NCBI GenBank assembly: GCA_004369045.1
Contig: ML213511.1
Coordinates: forward strand, 780,911 to 844,910
Length of the DNA: 64,000 bases
Direction of reading: 5' to 3'
From: Heliocybe sulcata
Taxonomy: Eukaryota; Basidiomycota; Agaricomycetes; Gloeophyllales; Gloeophyllaceae
A model generated the notes under the pieces. That model ran no database searches, was not told where the DNA came from, and saw only the letters and a program-made list of their open reading frames with translations. This document shows, piece by piece, positions 43,959 through 53,261 of the stretch (position 1 is its first letter; every line of letters starts with the position of its first letter). A program made the translations under genes and the position numbers.

Positions 43959-46620
43959 ATGGCACGCCGGAAACCATGGGCCTTGGGAGAAACGCGCGAC
44001 TGGCTTCAGGTCCAGCTACCACGCTTCAAGAAAGCGCAAGATGACAAAAATCTCGTCGGTTTCTGGCGCCAGATACTCGAAGAGTATTTCGACCGCTTTC
44101 CCGTGATCTTGAGCACTGAAGAGGAAGCTGAAAGTGAGATGGTTCATAAGGCTCTAAAACAGGAGCAGGAAGAGAAGCGGTCAAATGTAAGACATACCTT
44201 CATGTCGCATCTTCACTGATCACCTGATGATGGCATCTCCATCAGCAAGTGAAGAACTGGTTCAATAATAGCAGAAATATCGGGAAGACAGGTGATAACA
44301 GAAAAAAGGTACTCAGGCTGATCTCGAAAAAGAAGAAGAGGATACCATCGCAGCAAGCGTTTCAACGGTTGTATTGGGACCAGATCTCGCCTCTCCTGAA
44401 CGAACGTATGGCCGAATTCGAGGACTTGGCGCACGGTCCGAGGAAGGCCAAACGATTGGCGCTGCAGAGGGAGATCGCGGAGACCCTGTTAGCAGAAGCT
44501 TCGGATGAGGTGAAGGAAAGGGTGGAGAAAGAGCGGGAAAACGGCGGTCATGCCGATGTTGTGGAGGAGGGTGATGAATGCGTTAAGAAAGCTTTGCTGT
44601 ACCAAGAGTAAGTCTTTTCGTATCGTCCTGGAGGAAGTCCTGTCAACAAGCGTAAACAGCAGGATAGATCACCTGCACAAGACTTTGCAGACCGCGTTCA
44701 GCTCCTGGAGCCAGCAGACTGGCTTTGCATTCACTGTGTTGGCTGGTGGACCATGTCCACAGCTCGGAGGGAAGATAATGTCGTTTTCGTACGTTCAGTA
44801 CTGCTTTTCTACAGCCCGTTCATGATTCTAAGGTTTGTTGGACAGCGTGAGGGAAGGTCAAACCGGAAGAGGTAATGACCTCGAACATTGCATCTCAGAC
44901 TTCGAAAAACGGATCATGGAACCTTTCGAAAAGTTCCTAGTGAAGGTTTTTCGTGAGTACGCGCATCTCAGTCAATGACAGGTGACTTATGGCGACCTGG
45001 TAGCTCCTGACGTGTGCGAGGAGCGCTCTCTTCGCGAACCAAGGGAGTATGAAGATAAGGACATCGAAAACGTAACGGATCAAGACCGTACCTCCCCCAA
45101 ATCGCCCAAGAAGTCAAAGTCGAAGACTAGCCGTAGCCTGCACACCTCCCGCTCCCGCTCCCACTCCCACCCCCATTCACACTCCCGCGCTCGCCCCAAG
45201 CCGAGCAAGCGCACGAAATCATCCAAGACTTGCGCACATCACAACTCCGATTCCGAATCTGAGCCAGAGGATCCCAAGGTCACGTCAAAGGGCAAAAGTG
45301 ATCGCGACCAGTCGCGATCTGACGAAGAGGACGAAATGGAGGAAGAGGACGAGGAGGATAGCTCCGACGAAGACCAGGACATGCGAGAACGTGCACGCCG
45401 CAAATCAACGAGGAAGGCTAAGCACCGCGCCGATCGCAAGTCATCTCCGCACAAGCCCAGCAGTGCTAGCTCAACTGAGGACTCCGAGTCCGAGACAGAG
45501 TTGCAGGGAGCCAAAGGAAGGAAGAAGAATGGCGATGTGGAGAAGAGGGTCAGTGAGCGGAACAGGCGCAAGGTCGCGAAAGCGCCGGGCAGTAAGGACA
45601 CAGTTAGGGCGAGTGGTGATCGGGGAAAGTGCGTGGTCCTCTTCTTCCAGCAGTTCACTCATTCACCACGGCACGCGCACAGTTCCACGCTGTCCAAGAG
45701 TACCCCACGCTCGAAGTTAGATTCGACTAACCCGCGGAAGAGGAAAGCTGGTGAAGCAGAGGCTGACAGGTGAGCATCGGACTACTCTAATCTGGGAAGA
45801 TGGCTCATAAGTCTCCATAGCACCCCGTCCCAGTCTGGCCATCAGTCTTCGGAGCCGTTACCCGCCGCCGCAGCTGGCTTATCCTCGCCGAGCAAGATGC
45901 CTCGTGTCAAATGGGGGGAACTGAAGTCGGGGTGCCCCAACTGGGTCCACAATGCTCTGGACTGGTTCCGCGGCATGGAAGAGCAGGTGGAAGGATGGTG
46001 TGGCACTGTGAAACACTGGGTACTCCTCGAGGATCTGATGGGGCATCCGGATGCGAAGGTGCATGCTTTTACGATTAGTTGTGCCCAACGTTTCTTATCA
46101 GATACTGCAGGATCATGCCCACTGGCTACCGGCTGCCAAGCGCGTAGAAGAAATCCACCGCTGGAACAGTGTTGGCAAGCCTTGGGACAAGAAGCTCATG
46201 CCGAAGATTGCTGACCTTAAGAAGTACAAGAAGGGCTGGAGGGAGTGGTGGGTGTCGATGCAACCTGACTGGCGCGTTCAGTCAGGGAAGTGGCTGCTTG
46301 ACCGGGAGTTGTCTCATGATGACGATTGGGCGATCCTCGGGCGAGCCGGGCCTAATGGCGTCTTTGGTACGCTCATGTCGCTCTCGTGGTGGTTCTATGC
46401 ATTGCAGGAGGGGCAGCGGTTCGATCAGGAGGGTGAGCAATTCATGGAGGCCTTTGATGATGTTGACTGGGTCATCCGGTGGATGATCGAGGGCCTGTAC
46501 AACGACAAGAGTGCCCTCCAGGCTCGTCTGGACAGTCAAAGGGCCCGAAAGAGGTGAGTCTCCTCGAGTTTCGCATCAGATTCATATGACTCATATTCGG
46601 ACCAGGCGCAAGATCAACTG
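43959..46620 (+). CDS. KDZ-associated accessory protein (basidiomycete family with WFNN motif)
   Basis: A spliced plus-strand gene. Exon 1 is 43,959-44,186 (MARRKPWALGETRDWLQVQL), exon 2 44,246-44,607 (QVKNWFNNSRN, QQAFQRLYWDQISPLLNE) and exon 3 from ~44,662 (IDHLHKTLQTAFSSW, QQTGFAFTVLAGGP). Later exons cover ISDFEKRIMEPFEKFLVKVF and a long Ser/Asp/Glu/Lys-rich linker (45,000-45,630). The C-terminal part from ~45,890 reads WVHNALDWFRGMEEQVEGW, LPAAKRVEEIHRWNSVGKPW and FDDVDWVIRWMIEGL. The gene ends near 46,556-46,620. This architecture is familiar from many agaricomycete genomes next to KDZ transposases; its activity is unknown. The KNWFNN pattern recalls homeodomain helix 3, hinting at DNA binding (inference). 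All main exons are open. Confidence 0.7.
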
Positions 46621-47700
46621 AGTGTGTGCGGCTCGTTGCTACGTAGGTGTCTGCTGTCAGCGTTGCCGCAATCGGCTCACTCACTTCCTCTCTTTCCCGC
46701 TACGCATCTCTTTTCCCGCTATGCATCTCTTTCCCGCTCGCTCGCGGCATGCAGTACATTATATTTTTGACTAATAATAAGAGATTCCGCATACTGTCAG
46801 GATAGGCTGCTTGCGACAGCAGCATGGCCATGAGGTATGGTAGGACTATGACAAGTATATAAAGTTACTGCAGCAGATACAAAACTAATATAGTCTCACT
46901 GCAGAAGCAGCATACACGACGTATAAAGGGAATACAAATCCACCAGTAGTTAGTATCACTGCTGAATAAACCGGTGGGTAATGGGCATATAAATGCATAT
47001 AAATATACCGTTGGTTGGTACAACCACAGCATAAACGATACAAGGGTATATAAAATTGCAGTCATAATCCACACAGGCTGGTATAAATCTATTGGCGACT
47101 TTTATGACCAGGCATATATGTACAGAGGACCTGTACAACCGAGATATATATGTCCCGGAAGACTGTACAGACTGATATGAACTGCCCATTGTGTATTATA
47201 ATCCAGGGATATTTTTACTGAAGACCTGTACGAACCAAGTACAAACCTACTGGCAAGCATCATAAGGTCAATATAAATTGCCCAGAGCCTGCTACGGTTC
47301 CAGCATAAACTGCCCATCCACCAGTATAGAGCTCATATAACTTCACTAGTAAATACACACAAGCCAGGTATAAATATGGAAATGGCTATTATAACCCCAC
47401 TATAGATTTACCAAAGAGAACATACAATCGTGTATAATCTCCCTCACAACATGCATAAAGCTACTATAAGTGCACTGCATGCTCTCTACAAGACTAATAT
47501 AAAACAATGGATGTGCATATGCATCTCATATATCTGCTCTGCCAATCAGTACAATTCGCATATTATCCTACTCATTCCTCTATATAAGCCAAATATAAAT
47601 GGTCTAGAGAGCTCCACAACTTAGGTATAATTCTACCAGAGGGATGTACCTATCCACTTATAAACTCACCACATACGCTCAGAAATATACCCTTTTATAT
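46621..47700. repeat. A/T-rich right subterminal region of the KDZ element
   Basis: From about 46,858 the sequence is dominated by GTATAAA/CAGTATA-like words spaced roughly 20-40 bp apart in both orientations. It lacks the clean 63 bp periodicity of the left side. No gene is recognised. It probably serves as the transposase-binding subterminal zone. Confidence 0.5.
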
Positions 47701-47827
47701 ATGAGTAGTAGGATATAATCATACCACTGGCATATATGCAATATATGCAGTACTAAAGTGGTGCATATGAGTTTACTGCACTTGTGGTAATATATATATA
47801 TTAAGTTGGGCCCACTAGTGCTAGACC

Positions 47828-49384
47828 AGGGGATAGCGCCAGTGCCCATCTTGACAACATGGCCTTTCGTAGAGCGACCATTATCTGGGTTGCCAGCATT
47901 ATCAGCATCCGTGAAGGTCGTGAAAAGAGCAGTCAACGATGATGGAGTATAAGTAAGCTTGTAGTCGACAGTCCCCTTCAGATAGCGAAAGAGGTGCTTT
48001 ACCGCCTTCCAGTGATGCTTACCAGTGTTCTTGCTGAAGCGTGCTAAGATGCCGACAGTATAGGCAATGTCCAGACGCGTAGCAACGGACAAGTAGGCAA
48101 GGGCACCAACAGCATTGATATACGGCACAGAACGCATCTCCTCAACCTCGGCCTTGGTCTGAGGAGCCATGGACACGCTCAACTTGAGACCAGGGTCCAT
48201 AGGAGTTGACACCGAGTTGCAGTCAGCCATGTTGAAGCGCTGCAAGATGTTGAGGATGTACTGGCGCTGGGAGATGGAAAGGGAGCGCACAGAGTGGTCA
48301 CGAGTAATCTTGACGCCTAGAAGCCAAGAGGTTGGACCAAGGTCATGCAGCTTGATGTGTTGCCGGAGATCATCCTTGACCTGCTGGGTGGCGGTCTTAG
48401 ACTTGGCGGCAATGGTCATATCGTTGACAAAGACAGGGACAATGATACGTGCATCGTCTTGCGATAGACCCAGACACTGTGCTCGCAGGTGAGTTGAGTG
48501 AAGCCCAGCTTCTCAGTCAAGACCTCATTCAGCTTCTCATGCCAGCGATGCCCAGCCTGCTTCAGTCCGTACAGCGACTTATGCAGCTTCCAAACCCACT
48601 CTGGTAAATTCTCCTCAAAACCCTCCGGCTGCTTCATGTAGGCGTCCTCCTCCAGCGTACCATTCAGATATGCGGTCGAGATATCGATGCTCTCAAGCTC
48701 CAAATCCTCCAGAGCAGCCAGTGCCAATGTAGTCTGCAGCGAGACCCATTTGGGCATAGGAGCAAACGTCTCATTATAGTCAAAACCAGGACGCTGTGAG
48801 AAGCCCTTTGCAACCAGTCGCCCCTTGTAGCGCTCAATGGATCCATCCACATTGCGCTTGACGTGAAACACCCAGCGGCTGCCAATAGCCTTACGGCCAG
48901 GAGGGCACTTGACGAGCTCAAACATCCCGTTCTCGACTAGAGACTGGATCTCGTCTTGTGCAGCCTTCAACCACTGCTGGCGCCCTTCCTCCGGACGCTG
49001 CATCGCTTCGTGGAACGTACGCGGCTCTCCAGCGTGTTCCCGGCCCTCACAAGCGTTTTGGACAACAGACTCGAAAGCGAAGTTCAGCGCCTCGTCTAAA
49101 GACCAGTACTCGACAGTTTGGCCGTCCAGAAGGTAGTCCAGTGCCGCAGACATCGCATCTGCTGAGTTGGCGTCGCCGTCATCCTCAGGTCTGATATTGA
49201 GCTCATCCTCGTCCACGGAATCATCTGGAGGCAAGAACTCTTCGACTGAGGCGGGAGGAGGTGTTGGGAGCGCAAGGGGATCCGGAGACGGTGATTCGGA
49301 CTTGACACGAGCGTCCGGCACAGCAGGAGAGACTCTGGTACCAGGAGGAGCTGCATTGCGGCATTGGAGCATGCTCTCGTTCAA
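47828..49384 (-). pseudogene. Copia reverse transcriptase and RNase H, N-terminal part
   Basis: The first frame (49,384-48,416) reads RTFHEAMQRPEEGRQQWLKA, NGMFELVKCPPGRKAIGSRW, RLVAKGFSQRPGFDYNETFA and WVWKLHKSLYGLKQAGHRWH. A one-base frame change near 48,455 leads to the second frame (MTIAAKSKT, WLLGVKITRDHSVRSLSISQ, GALAYLSVATRLDIAYTVG) up to GAIPWSST at the KDZ insertion. The catalytic YVDD-type motif reads FVNDM, with Asn (complement 48,423-48,425) in place of the first Asp. The frameshift, that substitution and the insertion mean no active enzyme is made. Confidence 0.9.
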
Positions 49385-51795
49385 AGAGCCGCGCTCACGT
49401 GTAGAGAGTGATGGCGCCGGATCAATTTGTGGGGGTGCAGGAGGCTGAGCAGGTGCCGGCGAAGGAGTGCGTCGTCTCCCCCCTGATCCGGTACATCCAC
49501 AGGGAGCTCGTCATCTCCCCCCGGATCGGGTACATCCACTGACTCAACAGGCTCACCGAACGGGCTAATGTTCCGGTGGTTGCCAGGGAAGCAGCGCTCG
49601 TCGAAGACAGCGTTGGAACTGTTGACGAACTTGCGCTCCGCAGCATCCCAGAATACCCAAGCACGTGTACCAGCAGCATACCCAATGAAGATGCACTTGC
49701 GCGTGTGGGGTTGAGGCGCTTTGCGCTGCTTCTTGCGTATGAGGACGTAGGCCAGAGAGCCGAAGACACAAAGATAGGACACGTCCGGCTTCTTGCCTTT
49801 CTTCCAGAGCCAGTAGGGAATAGCACCAGAAAGCATTGCGCGAGGAACACGGTTCTGGACATGGACAAAGCAGCGCACAGCAACAGACCAGAAGGAGGCC
49901 GGGAGCTTCGCCTCGAAGAGCATCGCAGCCACGGCAGCCTGAATCGTCTGGTTAGCGTGCTCCGCAATACCGTTCTGATACGGCTCGTCCGTCTCAGTGT
50001 GTTTGCGCACAATTCCCTCCTTGCGGCAGAACTCCTCCCACTCACGTCCCACATATGTGCACTTGATCTTCGCTCCCAGCTCATTCTCAACCTGCGCCTT
50101 GAAGACCTTAAAGGCAGCAAAGGCGTCGCTCTTCTCCCGCAGAAACGCAACAGTCCAGTAGCGCGTATGAGCGTCGATGAAGGTAATCCAGTAGCGGAAA
50201 CCTTCGTACGAGGCGGTAGGTAGTGGACCTTTGAGATCAGAGACAATGAGGTCGAGCGGAGAGGAAGGGCGTGTGGCATGCTGTGGAACGTCGTGACGGT
50301 GCTGCTTACCAGCAATACATGGTTTGCAGATGGGGTCTGGAGCGGTAGAGGAGCAGATGGTGAGGCCTTGGACAAGCTGCTTATCTTTCATACGCTGGAC
50401 GTAGTTGTAGTTCACATGAGACAATCGACGGTGCCAGAGCGCTAAGTCGAGCGGTGCAGCGTCCGTCAGTGACGCGTCGTGCGATGCGCCAACCAGAGTA
50501 CGGCCATCCAAGTACCCGGTGTTGCGATCGTTGACAGACGCGGTGAAGACCAGCTTGTCGTTGAGGTAGAACGCGGCAGAAGCGCCCTGGATCTCGCAGC
50601 GATAGCCTTTGGCCTTGGTAAGATGGTAAACAGATAGTAGATTGGACCCAAGCTGAGGAACATGAAGGACATCGTGTAGTAGTACAGCTGCCGCCTTTGA
50701 CCCTCTAATGACCGGCTCGAACATCACAGACCCCATCCCAGCAGAGTAGATGATCGAATGATTAGCGAGACGGACTGGGACAATGTGCGGCGAGTAGGAG
50801 ATAAAACAGTGACGATGAGGCATCATGTGTGAAGTAGCACCTGTATCCGTGTTCCAGTTAGCCGCTGCCGGAGACGAGAGCCAGGAGGAGCGCTCAGCAG
50901 TAGAGAGGGCGACACTTGCTTTGCCAGCATACTCAGCGACGTTAGCAGACTCGCCAACGTCCTCAGACACCTTGTTCGCGCCTTGAGTCTTCCTCTTGCC
51001 TCCACGGCGATCCTGGCGACGCTCAGCCGTCTTGACCTTCTGCACCTTGGCTGCGTTCTCCTTGAACTTGCAATTGGCCTCCAGATGCCCCTCGTAGTCG
51101 CAGAATGCGCAGCGTACGCCTGAAGAGGTGCTGGGGCCAGCGGCGGCAACGGCGCGCATAGCGAGCGTGGTGTCGACGTTGCGGGTGGTGTGCTGGGACT
51201 CCTCGTTCTGGAACGCAGCGTGAAGCTTGGTGCGGTCGAGGGAGTCGAGGAGGAGCAGGGAGGAGACGAAGCTGTTGTACTCGGAAGGGAGAGCGCGGGT
51301 GAGAGCCATAGCAGCGAGATCGTCATCGAGTTGGTCGATGGTGAAGGTAGCAGGGCGCAGGGCCTTGATATCCTGCAGCGCCTTGTCCCTGCGAGCAGCA
51401 AGGGCGACGAGGGTCTCCCCTTCCTCCTTGCGGAGGCTGAGGAGCGAGTCATAGGCGTTGAAGCGCGCACCTGGCTTCTGTTGGACGTGCACATCCCGCA
51501 ACCGCTGCCACATCAAGTCCGGCTTGTCCTTCACCTCCTTCACATGCACCTTCTGCGCGTCCTCAATCGCCAACCATATATGCCCTGCCGCCTGCGCCTT
51601 GCGCTTCTCCCAGTCCCTAATCTCCTTACGCTCCTCCGGGGTGACGTTGGTCGTGTCAGCGGGCAGCGGCGCAGCACTGGGGTCGCTGGTGACATCCCAG
51701 AAGTCGAGAGTCTTCAGGAAGGCCTCCATGTTGTCAGCCCAGGCGCCGTAGTTGCGCTCCCCGAGGTCAGGGAACGTTCGCTTGGTGGTAGACAT
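49381..51795 (-). CDS. Copia gag-protease-integrase polyprotein
   Basis: An 804-codon open frame starting MSTTKRTFPDLGERNYGAWA. Gag occupies about residues 1-245 and ends with a CX2CX4HX4C knuckle (CAFCDYEGHLEANC). The protease active site is NTDTGATSH, around residue 315. The gag-pre-integrase region reads LALWHRRLSHVNYNYVQRMK and CKPCIAGKQHRH, giving the integrase HHCC zinc site. The integrase core begins IVSDLKGPLP and includes YWITFIDAHTRYW and the Glu in PYQNGIAEHANQT. The segment where a second catalytic Asp is expected reads TYVGREWEEF, so that Asp seems lost (complement ~50,041-50,060). The frame runs out near 49,440 by a frame change before the RT. In an active element it would package RNA and integrate cDNA. 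Confidence 0.9.
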   Translation of the reverse strand: MSTTKRTFPDLGERNYGAWADNMEAFLKTLDFWDVTSDPSAAPLPADTTNVTPEERKEIRDWEKRKAQAAGHIWLAIEDAQKVHVKEVKDKPDLMWQRLRDVHVQQKPGARFNAYDSLLSLRKEEGETLVALAARRDKALQDIKALRPATFTIDQLDDDLAAMALTRALPSEYNSFVSSLLLLDSLDRTKLHAAFQNEESQHTTRNVDTTLAMRAVAAAGPSTSSGVRCAFCDYEGHLEANCKFKENAAKVQKVKTAERRQDRRGGKRKTQGANKVSEDVGESANVAEYAGKASVALSTAERSSWLSSPAAANWNTDTGATSHMMPHRHCFISYSPHIVPVRLANHSIIYSAGMGSVMFEPVIRGSKAAAVLLHDVLHVPQLGSNLLSVYHLTKAKGYRCEIQGASAAFYLNDKLVFTASVNDRNTGYLDGRTLVGASHDASLTDAAPLDLALWHRRLSHVNYNYVQRMKDKQLVQGLTICSSTAPDPICKPCIAGKQHRHDVPQHATRPSSPLDLIVSDLKGPLPTASYEGFRYWITFIDAHTRYWTVAFLREKSDAFAAFKVFKAQVENELGAKIKCTYVGREWEEFCRKEGIVRKHTETDEPYQNGIAEHANQTIQAAVAAMLFEAKLPASFWSVAVRCFVHVQNRVPRAMLSGAIPYWLWKKGKKPDVSYLCVFGSLAYVLIRKKQRKAPQPHTRKCIFIGYAAGTRAWVFWDAAERKFVNSSNAVFDERCFPGNHRNISPFGEPVESVDVPDPGGDDELPVDVPDQGGDDALLRRHLLSLLHPHKLIRRHHSLHVSAAL

Positions 51796-52148
51796 GACGA
51801 CGGAACAACGTAGGGCGATGTAGAACGATGGAGCGTTGATGGGAGCGATAGGAGTGTAGGATGAGCGTGGAATGCAGTAGGCAGTCCTAAGAGCTCAGAA
51901 AGACGAGTTGGAGCGAAAGCAGAAGAGTAGAAGCTCAGAAAGCGGTCCTGGCTAGGCGAAATCGCGCAGCGAAAAAGCGTATAGCAGCGATAGGAGACCG
52001 AATTCGACGTTCTGCAGTCTGGATGGACCACTAGAAGGTGTGAAAAGTCGAATTGGAGATGGATGGAGGATGGATGGGTCCAGATGAGGTTGGATGTACC
52101 TCTAGAGCGCAGATGACGGGCTAAAAGTGCGATTTGACAGTCCTAAAG

Positions 52149-52164
52149 CGTTGGGCTCATAACC
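52149..52164 (-). other. Primer-binding site matching an internal tRNA-Met segment
   Basis: Directly inside the 5' LTR the minus strand reads GGTTATGAGCCCAACG. It is complementary to a Met-tRNA anticodon stem-loop, where the CAT anticodon lies in GGGCTCATAACC. This resembles the half-tRNA priming known for Drosophila copia rather than full 3'-end priming. Confidence 0.75.
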
Positions 52165-52550
52165 TATCAAGCTGGGAAGCCTGGAGGTCTCAAACAGTGC
52201 ACAGGGAAACCTGAGTCAAGCTCTATTAAGTTGGATAAATACATGACATGCAAAAGACATACCTGAGTCAAGCTCTATTAAGTTGGATGAAGAAGAGAGC
52301 TTCACTCAGCGCCGTTTTCGCTCTTTGCAGAGCGTGGGAAGTGGCTTGGAACTGTATAGACGAAATAGGAAAGTGAGGAAGAAAGAATAGCTAAGAGGTC
52401 CAAGTCAAAAGAGGTAAGCAACGACTAAATGGTGTATGGGAAGAGCACCTGCCTGCAGCCTGGAGGCTGCAGGTTCAATCCCGGGCAAGAGCGCATTTTG
52501 TTTTGCACTAGTCTTGAGTGTTGCTGACCTCGTAGGCACGAATGCCGACA
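52165..52550 (-). repeat. 5' LTR of the copia element
   Basis: 386 bp starting TGTCGGCATT and ending CAGCTTGATA on the minus strand, paired with the LTR at 36,435-36,785. It retains the fuller tRNA-like insert (GAGCACCTGCCTGC ... GGTTCAATCCCGGG on the plus strand). Its right neighbour is the dispersed palindromic repeat (CTTGATGGCCAGG), interrupted by the insertion. Confidence 0.85.
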
Positions 52551-53100
52551 CTTGATGGCCAGGCTATCTGACAGTCTTGCTGTGTTGCATCATGCTCATA
52601 CATCTGCTCGTTCATGGTACTGGACACCCACTAATGCGGTCTTTGTCTGCAGCGCAGTTGTCACCTCACTGTCTTGCCGCACTTTTACTGCCATCAGACT
52701 CAGCTGCTCTCACCCTGGACGTACATGTCAAAACAGTAGCCTTGCGCCATTGCTATGCTTCTCCCTCATCTGCAAGATTCCCTTCACTATAGTCTTGCTG
52801 TTGCGGACACATACCATACCTTAACATTAAGGTTTCCAACTCAGCTGCCTCGCACTGTACATATGCCTCAAAGCAGGTTTTACTGCTTTGAGTCCTGGTT
52901 GCATGCCTGCTTGCTGGACACGTTATGCGGGAAAGATGGAGGTCATTGTCAGGTGGGAGCTGGCATTGTGTCAATGCCGCCACTGTCTGGCAAAGAGTCC
53001 GAATGGCATGTACTGTCATCAACGAGTGGTTTACACACTCAAACTTATATATCACCTAGAATGACTTGTACCATATGGATTGGCACAAAGTTCTGCTTAA
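52551..53100 (+). repeat. Dispersed palindromic repeat, third cluster
   Basis: Matches 8,820-9,200 (CTTGATGGCCAGG, CATGCTCATACATCTGC, CACTTTTACTGC landmarks) and carries a near-perfect palindrome at 52,867-52,892 with the arm CTCAAAGCAG. No coding content. Confidence 0.65.
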
Positions 53101-53261
53101 ATGACTGGCAGACATCAGTACATTACTATATTAAAATTTTGAGAGCAAATGTAGGGTAGAAGTAGAATGAGAGACAAAACCTTTCAGCAGGTCTATCTGA
53201 ACCTAAATGGGACGTTTACACAGTGCTGTCACAGACTGTCACAGCAAGGTGACAGTACATG

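Larger units (their letters stand above)
37178..47819. mobile_element. KDZ-superfamily DNA transposon with exact 8 bp target duplication
   Basis: GCTAGACC occurs at 37,170-37,177 and again at 47,820-47,827, flanking a 10,642 bp insert. Read inward, the ends are GAGTCGTGGGCCC and ACTAGTGGGCCC. Each is followed by a subterminal hairpin (ACCACAACTGTGGT, degenerate at the right end) and ACCACTTTAGT within about 80 bp. Inside are a KDZ transposase (minus), an RNase H1/viroplasmin-N-domain gene (minus) and an accessory gene (plus), with asymmetric subterminal repeat zones. It sits in the RNase H coding region of a copia element, which dates it after copia. Confidence 0.88.
36435..52550 (-). mobile_element. 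Ty1/copia LTR retrotransposon interrupted by a KDZ element
   Basis: The order on the minus strand is LTR (52,550-52,165), PBS, gag-protease-integrase, reverse transcriptase, RNase H, PPT, LTR (36,785-36,435). Removing the nested KDZ element and one copy of its 8 bp target duplication restores TGGTCTAGC|CGACTTCAG, coding WSSRLQS in RNase H, and leaves about 5.47 kb, normal for copia. The bases flanking the two LTRs do not form a matching 5 bp duplication, so one side may have recombined or been deleted. Confidence 0.88.

Noticed and set aside
49576-51813. Long frames on the plus strand opposite copia gag-pol
   Set aside because: Shadows of the real minus-strand polyprotein; no independent motifs.
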